Position numbers and translations under genes: made by a program
Notes under the pieces: generated by a model
The model's database searches: none
Seen by the model: the letters and a program-made list of their open reading frames with translations, nothing else
Told to the model about the DNA's origin: nothing
Shown here: positions 52,547 through 61,979 of the stretch, in pieces
Layout: each line of letters begins with the position of its first letter
Numbering within the stretch: position 1 is the stretch's first letter
Assembly (NCBI RefSeq): GCF_039543545.1
Contig: NZ_BAABJY010000001.1
Location: 620,001-684,000, forward strand
Direction of reading: 5' to 3'
DNA: 64,000 nucleotides
From: Luteimonas vadosa
GTDB taxonomy: Bacteria; Pseudomonadota; Gammaproteobacteria; Xanthomonadales; Xanthomonadaceae

Positions 52547-52831
52547 TCGCCATGCAGGCTGAATCGTTCACGCAGCGCGTCACGAATTGCGGCAATTGCG
52601 CGTGGAATTGACCCACGGCTCACGCCGCGCGCGATAGCTTGCGGCGGCAAGGACGATCGCGCCGCTGGATTGGCGCAGTGCGCAGGCGCAAAGCGCATCC
52701 ACAGGGAGGTGTCGGCACGCGGCATGGCGGGCAGGAAGCCCGCCTTGCCGCTGTCGATCTCGACTTGCCCCATTCCGTCGACGTTCGCCGCCAGGCGCGC
52801 GTTCCGCGTGCCCGACCACGGAGCCCCGCCG

Positions 52832-53932
52832 ATGCCGAAGCCGTCCGCCGATGTCGATGCCGATGCCGCGCGGCGGACGGCGAAGAGCGCTGGCCTGCGT
52901 TACGTCAGCGACACCCTGCCCGGCATCACGCGACGCCGGCGCGGCAAGGGTTTCAGTTACCGCGCGCCGGACGGGACGCCGATACGCGACCGCGACGAGC
53001 TGGCGCGCATCCGCTCGCTGGCGATTCCGCCGGCGTACCAGGACGTGTGGGTCTGCCGCGATCCTCGTGGCCACCTCCAGGCGACCGGGCGCGATGCGCG
53101 TGGGCGGAAGCAGTATCGCTACCATCCCCAGTGGGCGACGGTGCGCGGCGACGGCAAGTTCGACCGCGTGGTCGCGTTCGGCGAGGCGCTGCCGAAACTG
53201 CGGCGGCGATTGCGTACGGACCTGGCACTCAAGGGCCATCCACGCGACAAGGTGCTGGCGATCGTCGTGGCGATCATGGCCGAGACCCTGGTGCGCGTCG
53301 GCAACGGGGACTACGCCCGCAGCAACAAGTCGTACGGGCTCACGACGCTGCGCGACCGCCATGCCAGGTTCGCGTCGGGGGGCCGGGTGCGCCTGGCGTT
53401 CCGTGGCAAGGGCGGACAGGACCACGACATCGCGATCGACGACAAGCGCCTGGCGCGGCTTGTGCGGGGCTGCCAGCAACTGCCTGGACAGACGCTGTTC
53501 CAGTACCGCGACGACGACGGCACGCTGCAGCCGGTCGATTCAGGCATGGTCAACGACTACCTGCGCGGCGTCATGGGCGAGGACTTCACCGCGAAGGATT
53601 TCCGCACCTGGGGCGGCACCCTGCACGCCATCCGCTGCTTCGGCCGGACGCCGTTGCCGGACGGGAAGCCAGGGGAGGAACCCTCGGCGCGCGCGTTCGC
53701 GGCGGTGGAGAACGAAGTGGTCCGGCAGGTGGCCTCGGAGTTGGGCAACACGGCCTCGGTCTGCCGCAAGGCCTACATCGACCCGGTCGTCTTCGAAGGA
53801 TGGCGCGACGGCTCCCTGGCGCGCTGCGCGCGCGATGCCCGCGGCCAGCGGCAATGGGAACAGGCCGCGCTGCGCTTCCTCAAGCGTGCCCGGCGTGCCG
53901 GGTCGACTGCTCGGAAGCGCGCGCGGCGTTAG
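52832..53932 (+). CDS. DNA topoisomerase IB
   Basis: A 366-residue eukaryote-type topoisomerase IB as found in many bacteria; it relaxes supercoils through a 3'-phosphotyrosyl intermediate. An N-terminal DNA-binding domain (LRYVSDTLPGITRRRRGKGFSYRAPDG, in pieces) is followed by the catalytic domain with R and K residues in VRVGNGDYARSNKSYGLTTLRDRH, FRGKGGQDH, and the nucleophile Y315 in VCRKAYIDP. ATG 52832 is chosen; the upstream open frame is not protein-like. Confidence 0.93.
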   Translation: MPKPSADVDADAARRTAKSAGLRYVSDTLPGITRRRRGKGFSYRAPDGTPIRDRDELARIRSLAIPPAYQDVWVCRDPRGHLQATGRDARGRKQYRYHPQWATVRGDGKFDRVVAFGEALPKLRRRLRTDLALKGHPRDKVLAIVVAIMAETLVRVGNGDYARSNKSYGLTTLRDRHARFASGGRVRLAFRGKGGQDHDIAIDDKRLARLVRGCQQLPGQTLFQYRDDDGTLQPVDSGMVNDYLRGVMGEDFTAKDFRTWGGTLHAIRCFGRTPLPDGKPGEEPSARAFAAVENEVVRQVASELGNTASVCRKAYIDPVVFEGWRDGSLARCARDARGQRQWEQAALRFLKRARRAGSTARKRARR

Positions 53933-53942
53933 TCGGGAGCCA

Positions 53943-53983
53943 GGAAAAAATACTCCCGCGAAACCGGGAAGGCGCGCGGGAGT
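53943..53983 (-). terminator. intrinsic terminator of the proline-rich lipoprotein gene
   Basis: A 9-bp stem (ACTCCCGCG at 53952-53960 and CGCGGGAGT at 53975-53983) with a 14-nt loop; on the minus strand it is followed by TATTTTTTC. It lies just after the lipoprotein gene and just past the convergent topoisomerase gene. Confidence 0.8.
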
Positions 53984-54014
53984 CGGGAATCGACTTCAGC
54001 TCTGGAGAGAGAGA

Positions 54015-54329
54015 TCAGAAAGTCGGCAACGGGACCGGGTCCGTCGGGTGTTCCGGCGGCTCCTCGGGTGATCGTGGGGGTTGCTGCGTCGGGTCCTCCG
54101 GCGGGGCGACCGGATCCGGGGGAAGCGCCGGATTGTCGGGCAGCGTCGCATCGACCGGCGGCGGTTCCAGCTCTGGCTCGGGAATGGGGGGTGGCGGCAT
54201 TTCGGACTGCTCGCGCTGCGCCTCCGTTTGCTCGACGGGTGCATAGGCGTCTTCGGCCTTGCTGCAGGCCGCCAGGGCGATGGCCAGCACGGCGATGGTG
54301 ACCGGGACCGAACCGATGGTGCGCTGCAT
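54015..54329 (-). CDS. small proline-rich lipoprotein, unknown function
   Basis: A 104-residue protein with a signal sequence and lipobox (LAAC, cysteine near residue 22). The mature part is almost entirely Pro, Glu and Asp (for example PEPELEPPPVDATLPDNP). It is probably a lipid-anchored, extended envelope protein. No family is recognised. ATG 54329 is followed directly by the signal sequence; the frame upstream is not coding-like. GAGGAACGAC lies just before it. Confidence 0.7.
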   Translation of the reverse strand: MQRTIGSVPVTIAVLAIALAACSKAEDAYAPVEQTEAQREQSEMPPPPIPEPELEPPPVDATLPDNPALPPDPVAPPEDPTQQPPRSPEEPPEHPTDPVPLPTF

Positions 54330-54430
54330 GTCGTTCCTCCTTGCGCTCGCCAGCTGCCGGGCGAGTATCCCGGCCTGGATGTAGCTTTCGCGTCGTTTTT
54401 TCGCTAACGGGGGTTCACGCGCGGATCCGT

Positions 54431-54748
54431 TCAGCCGCAACGCACGTTGACCACCACGTTGTCATCGTCGACATCGATGTTGAGCCGGCTGGGGTGGTAC
54501 TCCATGGTCACCACCTGCCCGGGCTTGAGGGTGCGGGCGACCCGGGCGCCGGCGGCGCGGCGGGCCTGTTCGACGACATCCTCGCTGGCGGTGCGGCCGA
54601 TCACCACGCGGGCGGCATCGGCATTGCAGCTGGTCATGGGCGGGTCCTCGGTGGGCGGGGCGATCGGCGCGCAGGCGCCCAGGGCGAACAGCAGCATCGC
54701 ACCGAACCAGGGCGATGCCCGGTGATGGCGCGGGGAACGGTCGAGCAT
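54431..54748 (-). CDS. I78-family peptidase inhibitor lipoprotein
   Basis: 105 residues with a signal sequence and lipobox (LGAC). The I78 inhibitor pattern is visible: SCNADAARVVIGRTASEDVVEQARRAAGARVARTLKPGQVVTMEYHPSRLNID (in pieces), with a final VNVRCG. I78 proteins inhibit serine peptidases from the envelope. It is divergent from the APC permease gene, with 136 nt between the starts. The 5' extension of the open frame is not used. Confidence 0.87.
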   Translation of the reverse strand: MLDRSPRHHRASPWFGAMLLFALGACAPIAPPTEDPPMTSCNADAARVVIGRTASEDVVEQARRAAGARVARTLKPGQVVTMEYHPSRLNIDVDDDNVVVNVRCG

Positions 54749-54884
54749 GGTGGCGGCCTCCTGGGGTATCGCCGCAGCCTGCCGTCGCCGATGTCGACGC
54801 CGTGTCAGGACCGGGACGGGCCTGCGGGGCCGGCGGGCCGGCGAGGTAGGATCGTCGCAAGCCGTCAACCGATCCGGGTGCGCG

Positions 54885-56222
54885 ATGACCGATTCCGAGC
54901 CTGCTGCCGCCACGCCCACCCTGCGGCGCGCGGTGTCGCGCTGGCAGATCGTGGGTCTGTCGATCAACGACGTCGTCGGCAGCGGCATCTACCTCTTGCC
55001 GGCGGCGGTGGCGGCCCTGCTCGGCGGCGGCGGCGTCTGGGCGATCCTGCTCGCCGGCGCGGCGGTCGGCCTGCTGGTGCTGTGCTACGCGCAGGCGGCG
55101 AGCTATTTCGACCAACCCGGGGGCAGCTACCTGTACGCGCGCGAGGCGTTCGGTCCGTTCGTGGGTTTCGAGATCGGCTGGATGACCTGGCTGACCCGGG
55201 TGACGGTGGCGGCCTCGCTGAGCAAGGGGCTCGCACAGGCGGTGGCCTACCTGTGGCCGCCGGCGGCCGAAGGCTGGGGCAACCACCTGGTGGTGGTCGG
55301 TTCGCTGGCGCTGCTGACCTGGATCAACCTCATCGGCGTGCGGGCCGCGGCGCGCACCGCGGTGGTGCTGGTGGTCGCGAAGCTGTTGCCGCTGCTGTTC
55401 TTCGTGGTGGTGGGCGTGTTCTTCGTCGACTGGTCGCGCGGCCTGGCGGTGGAAGCGCCGCCGATGGACAACCTCGGCGAGGGCGCCTTGCTGCTGCTGT
55501 TCGCCTACGCCGGGTTCGAGAACACGCCGGCGGCGGCGGGCGAGTACCGCAATCCGAGACGCGACGTGCCGTTCGCGCTGGTCACCATGATCGTACTGGT
55601 GTCGCTGACCTATGCGGCGGTGCAGGTGGTCGCGCAGGGCACCTTGCCGGGGCTGGCGCAATCGGCTTCGCCACTGGCGGAGGCCGCCGGCGCCTTCGCC
55701 GGGCCGGCGGCGGCGCTGCTGCTCACGGTGGGCGCGGTGGTGTCGATCCTGGGCACCAACAGCAACACCATGCTGTTCGGGCCGCGCTACCTGTATGCGC
55801 TTTCGGTGGACGGCTTCGGGCCGCAGCTGTTCGCGCGGGTGCATCCGCGCTGGAGGACGCCCGCGGCGGCGGTGCTGGTGCAGGGCGGGATCGCGGTGGC
55901 GCTGGCGCTGTCGGGCTCGTTCGTGCAGCTGGCCTTGCTGTCGGTGGTCGCGCGCCTGTTCTCCTACATGGGCACCGCGTCGGCGGTGCTGGTGTTCGCG
56001 CGGCGCCATCGCGACCAGGCGACCGCGTTCCGGCTACCGGGCGGGCCGCTGATCCCCTTGCTGGCGCTGGCGATGTCGCTGGGACTGCTGGCGTCGGCGA
56101 CGTGGCAGAACCTCGTCGCCGCGGCCATCGCGCTGCTGGTCGGCGCGGTGCTCTACCGGTTCCGTCGCCCGCCGCAGGCGCCATCGACGTTGCCGGCGGA
56201 CGCGTTGCCGCCGACGGCATGA
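54885..56222 (+). CDS. APC-family amino acid permease
   Basis: 445 residues with 12 membrane segments of the amino acid-polyamine-organocation superfamily. The first helix has the conserved INDVVGSGIYLLP unwound segment; FAYAGFENTPAAAGEYRNPRRDVPFAL, NSNTMLFGPRYLYAL and a late RLPGGPLIPLLA also match. Substrate not determinable. ATG 54885 is chosen at the start of the hydrophilic N-terminus. Thirteen nt separate it from the next gene. Confidence 0.9.
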   Translation: MTDSEPAAATPTLRRAVSRWQIVGLSINDVVGSGIYLLPAAVAALLGGGGVWAILLAGAAVGLLVLCYAQAASYFDQPGGSYLYAREAFGPFVGFEIGWMTWLTRVTVAASLSKGLAQAVAYLWPPAAEGWGNHLVVVGSLALLTWINLIGVRAAARTAVVLVVAKLLPLLFFVVVGVFFVDWSRGLAVEAPPMDNLGEGALLLLFAYAGFENTPAAAGEYRNPRRDVPFALVTMIVLVSLTYAAVQVVAQGTLPGLAQSASPLAEAAGAFAGPAAALLLTVGAVVSILGTNSNTMLFGPRYLYALSVDGFGPQLFARVHPRWRTPAAAVLVQGGIAVALALSGSFVQLALLSVVARLFSYMGTASAVLVFARRHRDQATAFRLPGGPLIPLLALAMSLGLLASATWQNLVAAAIALLVGAVLYRFRRPPQAPSTLPADALPPTA

Positions 56223-56235
56223 GCCGGCATCGACC

Positions 56236-56886
56236 ATGACCGAGAAACCCTTCGCCCCCGCCTGCGAACGCAATCGCGAGCCGATCCTGGCCGTGCTGCG
56301 CGAGCACTTCGCCAATCGTCGCCAGGTGCTGGAGATCGGCAGCGGCACCGGCCAGCATGCCGTGTACTTCGCAGCGGCGATGCCGTGGCTGGCGTGGCAG
56401 TGCACCGATGTCGCCGCGCAGCTGCCGGGGATCGCGACGTGGCTCGACGACGCGGGCCTGGCGAACACGCCGGCACCGGTGGCGCTGGACCTGTCGCGGA
56501 ACGACTGGCCCGCGAACGCCTCGACGCCCGCCGGGAACCCTCCATTGCTGGCGGGTGCAACCCCCGGCGAGGGCTTCGATGCGGGTTTCAGCGCGAACAC
56601 CTTGCACATCGTCGCCTGGCCGCTGGTGGAAGCCTTCTTCGCTGCGCTCGATGCGCTGCTCGCCGCCGATGCGACGGTGGTGGTCTATGGTCCGTTCAAC
56701 TATGGCGGCGCGCACACCAGCCAGAGCAACCGCGACTTCGATGCCTGGTTGCGTGCACGCGACCCGTCATCGGGCATTCGCGACTTCGAGGCCGTCGACG
56801 CGCTCGCGCAGGGCGTCGGGCTTCGCCTGGTCGACGACGTGGCGATGCCTGCCAACAACCGGTGCCTGGTGTGGCGGAGGGGCTAG
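56236..56886 (+). CDS. DUF938 SAM-dependent methyltransferase-like protein
   Basis: 216 residues of the DUF938 family. The SAM-type motif VLEIGSGTGQHAVYFAAAMP, the FAPACERNREPILAVL start, ANTLHIVAWP, and the VVYGPFNYGGAHTSQSNRDFDAWLRARDPSSGIRDF block (in pieces) are characteristic. The substrate is unknown. It follows the permease gene closely, so cotranscription is possible. Confidence 0.9.
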   Translation: MTEKPFAPACERNREPILAVLREHFANRRQVLEIGSGTGQHAVYFAAAMPWLAWQCTDVAAQLPGIATWLDDAGLANTPAPVALDLSRNDWPANASTPAGNPPLLAGATPGEGFDAGFSANTLHIVAWPLVEAFFAALDALLAADATVVVYGPFNYGGAHTSQSNRDFDAWLRARDPSSGIRDFEAVDALAQGVGLRLVDDVAMPANNRCLVWRRG

Positions 56887-56958
56887 GCCGGACCGGCACG
56901 GGCTTGCCCGCCGCTCGCCGTACCCACCGGTCATGCTTGCCCCGGGCCGCTGTCGCGG

Positions 56959-57423
56959 TCAGTCGCGGGTATCGAGCTTGCGTTCCAGCCGCCGCAGCAC
57001 CGCGAGCACCGTGACGCCCAGCAGGGAGGCGCCGAAGGCCAGCAGGTAGTTTCCAAGCCCTGCGGCAATGCCGATCGCGGCGGCCATCAGCAGGGAACTG
57101 GCGGTGGTGAGGCCACGGACGCGGTCGCGTCCGCCCGCACGCAGGATCGCGCCGGCACCGACGAAGCCCACCGCCGCGACCACGGCCTCGATCAGGCGCA
57201 GGGGATCCACGCGCAGCAGCTCGCGGTAGGGTTCGCGAGCGAAGTCCTGGGCCACGATGTCGCCCAGGCTGACGATCAGCGCGGCGGCGCCGGCGATCAT
57301 CATGTGGGTGCGCAGGCCCGCGGTATGGCGGCCGAGTTCGCGCTCGAAGCCGACCACCCCGCCGAACAGCATCGCCGCGGCGACGCGCAGCAGGATGCCC
57401 AGGTCCTGGGTGAGCACATCCAT
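56959..57423 (-). CDS. MgtC/SapB-family membrane protein
   Basis: 154 residues with about five membrane segments. The conserved FGGVVGFERELGRHTAGLRTHM, LIEAVVAAVGFVGAGAILR, and RVRGLTTASSLLMAAAIGIAAGLG phrases (in pieces) identify the N-terminal domain of MgtC. It lacks the C-terminal cytoplasmic ACT-like domain of MgtC proper, so a role in magnesium response or virulence should not be assumed. It starts 10 nt after the stop of the upstream gene and is probably cotranscribed. Confidence 0.9.
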   Translation of the reverse strand: MDVLTQDLGILLRVAAAMLFGGVVGFERELGRHTAGLRTHMMIAGAAALIVSLGDIVAQDFAREPYRELLRVDPLRLIEAVVAAVGFVGAGAILRAGGRDRVRGLTTASSLLMAAAIGIAAGLGNYLLAFGASLLGVTVLAVLRRLERKLDTRD

Positions 57424-57433
57424 CGCCGCGGCC

Positions 57434-57820
57434 TCAGGCAGTGGACCGTGCCCGGTCCAGGAACCACAGCGCGATGGCTGCGAGCAGCATCAGGACTTCC
57501 AGGCCGGCGATGACCTTCGTCAGCGACTCCACCGGCCCGAAGCGCACCAGGCTGATCGTGCGATGGAGCACGATCGGCGCGTACAGGGCGATCGCCACCA
57601 GCACGCCGGTGCGATGCAGCTCCGGCTTGAACGCAAGCCATGCGAAGACCAGCGCCAGGCCCCACTGCAGACCACCATAAACCGTGAGGTATTCCGAGCG
57701 GCCGCTGTTCGACAGCATCGTATAACCCAGGTTCTGCGCCGTCGGCTCCAGGCGCAGCGCGCACCACACGCCGAACACGGCGTACATCAAGGCGTTGATC
57801 CAGAGGTAGAGCGCGGTCAT
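57434..57820 (-). CDS. DUF4345-like small membrane protein
   Basis: 128 residues with four membrane segments. The segments SRSEYLTVYGGLQWGLALVF (in part) and IVLHRTISLVRFG match the pattern of DUF4345 proteins. Function unknown. It lies between the SGNH-like gene and mgtC-like gene on the same strand. Confidence 0.7.
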   Translation of the reverse strand: MTALYLWINALMYAVFGVWCALRLEPTAQNLGYTMLSNSGRSEYLTVYGGLQWGLALVFAWLAFKPELHRTGVLVAIALYAPIVLHRTISLVRFGPVESLTKVIAGLEVLMLLAAIALWFLDRARSTA

Positions 57821-57893
57821 CGCGGTGTCCCGTCATGCATGCCGGGCCAGCGTGCCGTCGCCGGCGTGAACGCGATGCAGTCGCGGCCGTGAC

Positions 57894-59021
57894 TCACGAT
57901 TCCGGTGGCGCGGCTGGCGCGGGCCGGGTCGAGGCCTCTTCGACCAGCGGCAACAGCGCCTCGGTGAAGCGTTCGGCTTCGCTCGCCGAGAGGTGGGACC
58001 ATTCCGGCAGCTCGTAACCCTGCAGCTGCGGGTGGTCCTCGAAGTGGATGCCCGGCGCACCGGTGGCGGCCAACAGGCGTTCCCAGGTCGCGGCGCGCGG
58101 GAACGCCTTGCGTTCCATCTCGAGCCACTGGCCAGCGCTGGGTGCGCGCACGAACACCACCGGCACGCCGCGCGCGCGCAGCTTGCCGACGGCGGCCACG
58201 GCCCGCGCGATCTGCTTGTCGCGAAGCGCGTGGGCGGCGGCGGGCGGGGGCGGCGGGCGCTGCAGCAGGCGGGACCAGATGTCGCGCGCCAGTGCGCGGT
58301 AGGCCGGATCGCGTTCGACCTTGTCCCACATGCGCGTGGCGCGATCGGCATCGGCCACCGAGAGCCTGCGGACGGCGACCTCGTTCGGCACGCCCGGGCG
58401 CGCCGGCCATGGCTGGCGTTCCAGGACGGTGAACAGGGCGAAATCCGGGTCGTAGTACGCCAGCCAGGGTTCCAGCAGCCACATCGACAGGCGCTGCCCC
58501 GCGCGCTGCGCCGGGCTCTCGTTGCGGTAGTAGGGCAGCACGGCGTGGCGCCGGGAGAAATCCGCGAAGAACAACAGGGGCGTCACGCCGACCACCAGTC
58601 GCCCGGTGAAATCTGTGTCGTCGGCCAGGTCCTCGAGCAGGAACAGCGGCGAGGTGCCTTCGAGCGCCAGCTGGATCGGGCGCTCGCCGTCGAGTCGTTC
58701 CCAGACCGGGAGCTGGATGTCGAACAGCACGCGCGAGGATCCGATGATCACCGTCGCGTCGCCCTCGCCCTGGTCGATGCGGCGCCGTTGGATCGCCCAC
58801 GCGCCGTCGCTGTTGCGATACGAGGGCGCGACACCGTAGTCGCGCCAGTACAGCTCCCATCCCGACAGCGCGACGGCGAAGAGCAGCAGCGCGACGAGCC
58901 AGGGCCAGCCCAGCGCGCGCGACGGCAAGGCGCGCACCGGCGGATCGTCCAGGGGCACCTCGTAGGCCGGTAGTTCGCCCGCGTTCGAGGGCCGCTCAGA
59001 ACTGGAAGTAGATGAAGGCAT
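57894..59021 (-). CDS. membrane-anchored SGNH-like partner of the MBOAT acyltransferase
   Basis: 375 residues. One membrane helix near residues 41-60 is followed by a periplasmic domain. A possible SGNH nucleophile lies in VIIGSSRVLFDIQL (serine in GSSR), and a late HLSASEAERF segment recalls the DxxH region of AlgJ/AlgX-type acetyltransferases. It overlaps the MBOAT gene by 26 nt, so the two are coupled. It probably passes or accepts the acyl group moved by the MBOAT protein, as in alginate or cell-wall O-acetylation systems; this is inferred from context. Confidence 0.65.
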   Translation of the reverse strand: MPSSTSSSERPSNAGELPAYEVPLDDPPVRALPSRALGWPWLVALLLFAVALSGWELYWRDYGVAPSYRNSDGAWAIQRRRIDQGEGDATVIIGSSRVLFDIQLPVWERLDGERPIQLALEGTSPLFLLEDLADDTDFTGRLVVGVTPLLFFADFSRRHAVLPYYRNESPAQRAGQRLSMWLLEPWLAYYDPDFALFTVLERQPWPARPGVPNEVAVRRLSVADADRATRMWDKVERDPAYRALARDIWSRLLQRPPPPPAAAHALRDKQIARAVAAVGKLRARGVPVVFVRAPSAGQWLEMERKAFPRAATWERLLAATGAPGIHFEDHPQLQGYELPEWSHLSASEAERFTEALLPLVEEASTRPAPAAPPES

Positions 59022-60417
59022 CGCTCCCTCCCTGCGTGATCGCGATGGCGAACAGCATCAGTCCCCACAACGTGCCCGTGGCGGCGACCGGCCAACGAGA
59101 GACCTCCGCGTGCAGCGCACGGTGGCGCATGTGCCAGTGCACGGCGAGGATGGTCGCGACCGCGGCGCTCGCACTGGCCAGCGCATAGGTGCCGAGGATC
59201 GGGGCGCCTCCGGTGTCCAGCAGCAGCATCCCGCGCAACATCCGCCACGCGGTGGGGAAATCGGTGGCGCGGAAGAACACCCAGGTGATATTGACGAGGA
59301 AATAGGTCAGCAGCGCCAGCAGGAGCTTCCCGGGCAAGGTTCGCCACAGCGCCAGATGGCCCACGCGCGGCTTGAGCCAGCGCTCGGCGGCCAGGTAGGC
59401 GCCGTGCAGCCCACCCCAGGCGACGAAGGTCCACGCGGCGCCGTGCCACAACCCGCCTAGCAGCATGGTCAGCATCAGGTTGGCGTAGGTGCGCGCGGCG
59501 CCTTGACGGTTGCCGCCCAGCGGCACGTACAGGTAGTCGCGCAGCCAGGTCGACAGCGAGATGTGCCAGCGCCGCCAGAAGTCGGAGAAGCCGATCGCCG
59601 CGTACGGGTAGCGGAAGTTGTCCGGCAGCGAGAAGCCCAGCATCAATGCGATGCCGATGGCGCAGGTGCTGTAGCCGGCGAAGTCGCAGAAGATCTGGCC
59701 GGAGAACGCCAGGGTCCCTAGCCAGGCGTCGCCAGGATGCAGGAGTTCCCTGGCCCCGAAGGCGGCATCGGAGACCGGGGCGAGGATGCCGTCCGCGACC
59801 ACGATCTTCTCGAACAGCCCCAGCACCAACAGCATCGCGCCCCAGCCGAACTGCCGCGCCGTCGCCATGCGCGGCGTCGCGAACTGGGGGACGAGGTCGC
59901 GCGGGCGAACGATCGGCCCGGCGACCAGCTGCGGGAAGAAGGTCACGAACAGCGCGAAGTCGAGGAAGGAGCGGGCTGGCGGCGCCCGCCGCAGGTAGAC
60001 GTCGAGCGTGTAGGCCATGGTCTGGAACGTGTAGAACGAGATGCCGACCGGCAACACGATGTCCCAGGCCGGCGCCTGCCAGGGCACGCCCATCGCGGCC
60101 ATCGCCTCGGCGAAATTGCGCGTCAGGAAGCCGCCGTACTTGAAGTAGCCCAGCAGGCCGAGGTTGGTCGCCAGCGAGACGAGCAGCAAGGCGCGGCGGC
60201 GCGCGGGCGCCTCGGTGCGGGCGATGCGACCGGCGGCCCACCAGTCGACCAGGGTCGAGATCCACAGCAGGATCACGAAGGGCGGGTTCCAGGCCGCGTA
60301 GAACAGGTAGCTGGCGATCAACAGGCTGGATTTCTTCGCCGACCATGGCAGCGGCGAGACGTGCACCGCCAGCACGATCCCGAGGAAGGCGATGAAGGTC
60401 AGCGAGTTGAACAGCAC
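58996..60417 (-). CDS. MBOAT-family membrane-bound O-acyltransferase
   Basis: 473 residues from a GTG start with AGGGA 6 nt upstream; a longer frame reads into non-coding-like sequence. About 11 membrane segments. MBOAT core: FDFWRRWHISLSTWLRDY-type (here FSDFWRRWHISLSTWLRDYLYVPLGGNR, in pieces) and the catalytic histidine in GLWHGAAWTFVAWGGLHG. This is the AlgI/DltB/PatA group that moves acyl groups across the inner membrane to exported polymers. No polymer synthesis genes are nearby, so the acceptor is unknown. Confidence 0.93.
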   Translation of the reverse strand: MLFNSLTFIAFLGIVLAVHVSPLPWSAKKSSLLIASYLFYAAWNPPFVILLWISTLVDWWAAGRIARTEAPARRRALLLVSLATNLGLLGYFKYGGFLTRNFAEAMAAMGVPWQAPAWDIVLPVGISFYTFQTMAYTLDVYLRRAPPARSFLDFALFVTFFPQLVAGPIVRPRDLVPQFATPRMATARQFGWGAMLLVLGLFEKIVVADGILAPVSDAAFGARELLHPGDAWLGTLAFSGQIFCDFAGYSTCAIGIALMLGFSLPDNFRYPYAAIGFSDFWRRWHISLSTWLRDYLYVPLGGNRQGAARTYANLMLTMLLGGLWHGAAWTFVAWGGLHGAYLAAERWLKPRVGHLALWRTLPGKLLLALLTYFLVNITWVFFRATDFPTAWRMLRGMLLLDTGGAPILGTYALASASAAVATILAVHWHMRHRALHAEVSRWPVAATGTLWGLMLFAIAITQGGSDAFIYFQF

Positions 60418-60632
60418 GGGCAGTCCCTGGGACGCGCAGGCGCGTATTCGCCCTCCAACGCCGTAATCGCGCTCCGGCGGCCAAGGAGCCCCGCGCATGT
60501 TTTCGAGCCACCGGTCTGGCGACGGCCACCTGGCGCGGTGCGCGCGCTCACGCGACCTGGCCGCCGCCCGTGGCAGCGTGGGCCGAGGAAGGGCGCGGGA
60601 ACCGGGCCGACAACAAGAAGGAGTGAGCGACG

Positions 60633-61979
60633 ATGGAAGATCCAAGGGCCTTCAAGCGGCGGGCTGGCCGGGGCGGCGGGTTGCCGCTGGCCGTGGCCGT
60701 GTTGGCCGGCGTGGCGTGCACCGCCGCGGTCGCATCGACCGCGCCCGTCGCGGTCGCGTCGCTGGCGCAACAGGCCGCGCTGCCGGCAACTCCCGATGCC
60801 TCGCCGCCCGAAGGGGCGACGGAGTCGTTCCGGCGTTGCCGCGACGGCCTGCGAGGCCAGGCCGTCCAGGCCGGCGTCAGCCCACCGACCTTCGACAGTC
60901 TCCTCGCGACGATCGAACCGGACCTGTCGGTCTTGCCCCTGCTCGACGCCCAGCCCGAGTTCACCACGCCGATCTGGGACTACCTCGCGGCCCTGGTCGA
61001 CCAGGAACGCATCGATGACGGAAAGGCCATGCTGCGTGAGCACGCGGAGGTCCTGGAAAGGATCGGAAACGAATACGGCGTCGACCCGGAAACGGTCGTT
61101 GCGGTCTGGGGCGTGGAAAGCGATTACGGCAAGACCTTCGGCAAGCGACCGCTGCTGCAGTCGCTGGCGACCCTGTCCTGTTTCGGGCGCCGGCAGGATT
61201 TCTTTCGCGGCGAACTGTTCGCCACCCTGGGCCTGCTGCAGTCCGGCGACCTGCGCGACGCCGGCCTGACCGGTTCGTGGGCGGGCGCGTTCGGCCACAC
61301 CCAGTTCATGCCCAGCACCTACAAGCGCATCGCGGTGGACTTCGACGGCGACGGACGCCGCGATCTGGTCGGCAGCATCCCCGACGCGCTCGCCTCGACC
61401 GCCAACTACCTCAAGCGGGCGGGCTGGCGTAGCGGCGAGCCCTGGGGGTTCGAGGCGAAGTTGCCGGCGGGCTTCGACGCCTCGCTCGCCGGGCGCAAGA
61501 GCAAGCGTGCGCTTTCCGACTGGATTGCCCGGGGCGTGACCCGTGTCGATGGCAATGCGCTTGCGGGGAGCGGCGCATCGGAGACGGCCAAGGCCGGCGT
61601 GCTGCTGCCAGCCGGCGCGGCCGGTCCGGCGTTCGTGGTGTTCCGCAACTTCGACGCCATCTATTCGTACAACGCCGCGGAAAGCTATGCGCTGGCGATC
61701 GCGCACCTGTCGGACCGGCTGCGTGGCGAAGGTCCGTTCGCGACCCCGTGGCCGACCGACGACCCCGGCCTGGACCGCAGGCAGCGCCGCGAGTTGCAGA
61801 CGCTGCTGCTGGCCCGCGGCCACGACATCGGCGAAGCCGACGGCCTGATCGGCAGCCTGACCCGGCGGGCCATCGCCGCGGAGCAGCAGCGGCTGGGCAT
61901 GACGCCGGCGGATGGACGCGCCGGGAACAAGGTCCTCGAGGCATTGCGATCGGAAGCGTCGTCGCCGCCCAGGCGGTAG
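60633..61979 (+). CDS. lytic murein transglycosylase (MltB family) with peptidoglycan-binding domain
   Basis: 448 residues. An N-terminal signal or anchor segment (about 15-42) precedes an SLT_2 (MltB-type) domain (about 62-365). The catalytic glutamate is in VWGVESDYGK; FGHTQFMPSTYKRIAVDFDGDGRRDL, DALASTANYLKRAGW and IYSYNAAESYALAI follow. A C-terminal peptidoglycan-binding domain 1 (about 380-440: LQTLLLARGHDIGEADGLIGSLTRRAI, in pieces) completes it. It cleaves glycan strands to anhydromuropeptides in the periplasm. AGGAG lies 9 nt before the ATG. Confidence 0.94.
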   Translation: MEDPRAFKRRAGRGGGLPLAVAVLAGVACTAAVASTAPVAVASLAQQAALPATPDASPPEGATESFRRCRDGLRGQAVQAGVSPPTFDSLLATIEPDLSVLPLLDAQPEFTTPIWDYLAALVDQERIDDGKAMLREHAEVLERIGNEYGVDPETVVAVWGVESDYGKTFGKRPLLQSLATLSCFGRRQDFFRGELFATLGLLQSGDLRDAGLTGSWAGAFGHTQFMPSTYKRIAVDFDGDGRRDLVGSIPDALASTANYLKRAGWRSGEPWGFEAKLPAGFDASLAGRKSKRALSDWIARGVTRVDGNALAGSGASETAKAGVLLPAGAAGPAFVVFRNFDAIYSYNAAESYALAIAHLSDRLRGEGPFATPWPTDDPGLDRRQRRELQTLLLARGHDIGEADGLIGSLTRRAIAAEQQRLGMTPADGRAGNKVLEALRSEASSPPRR

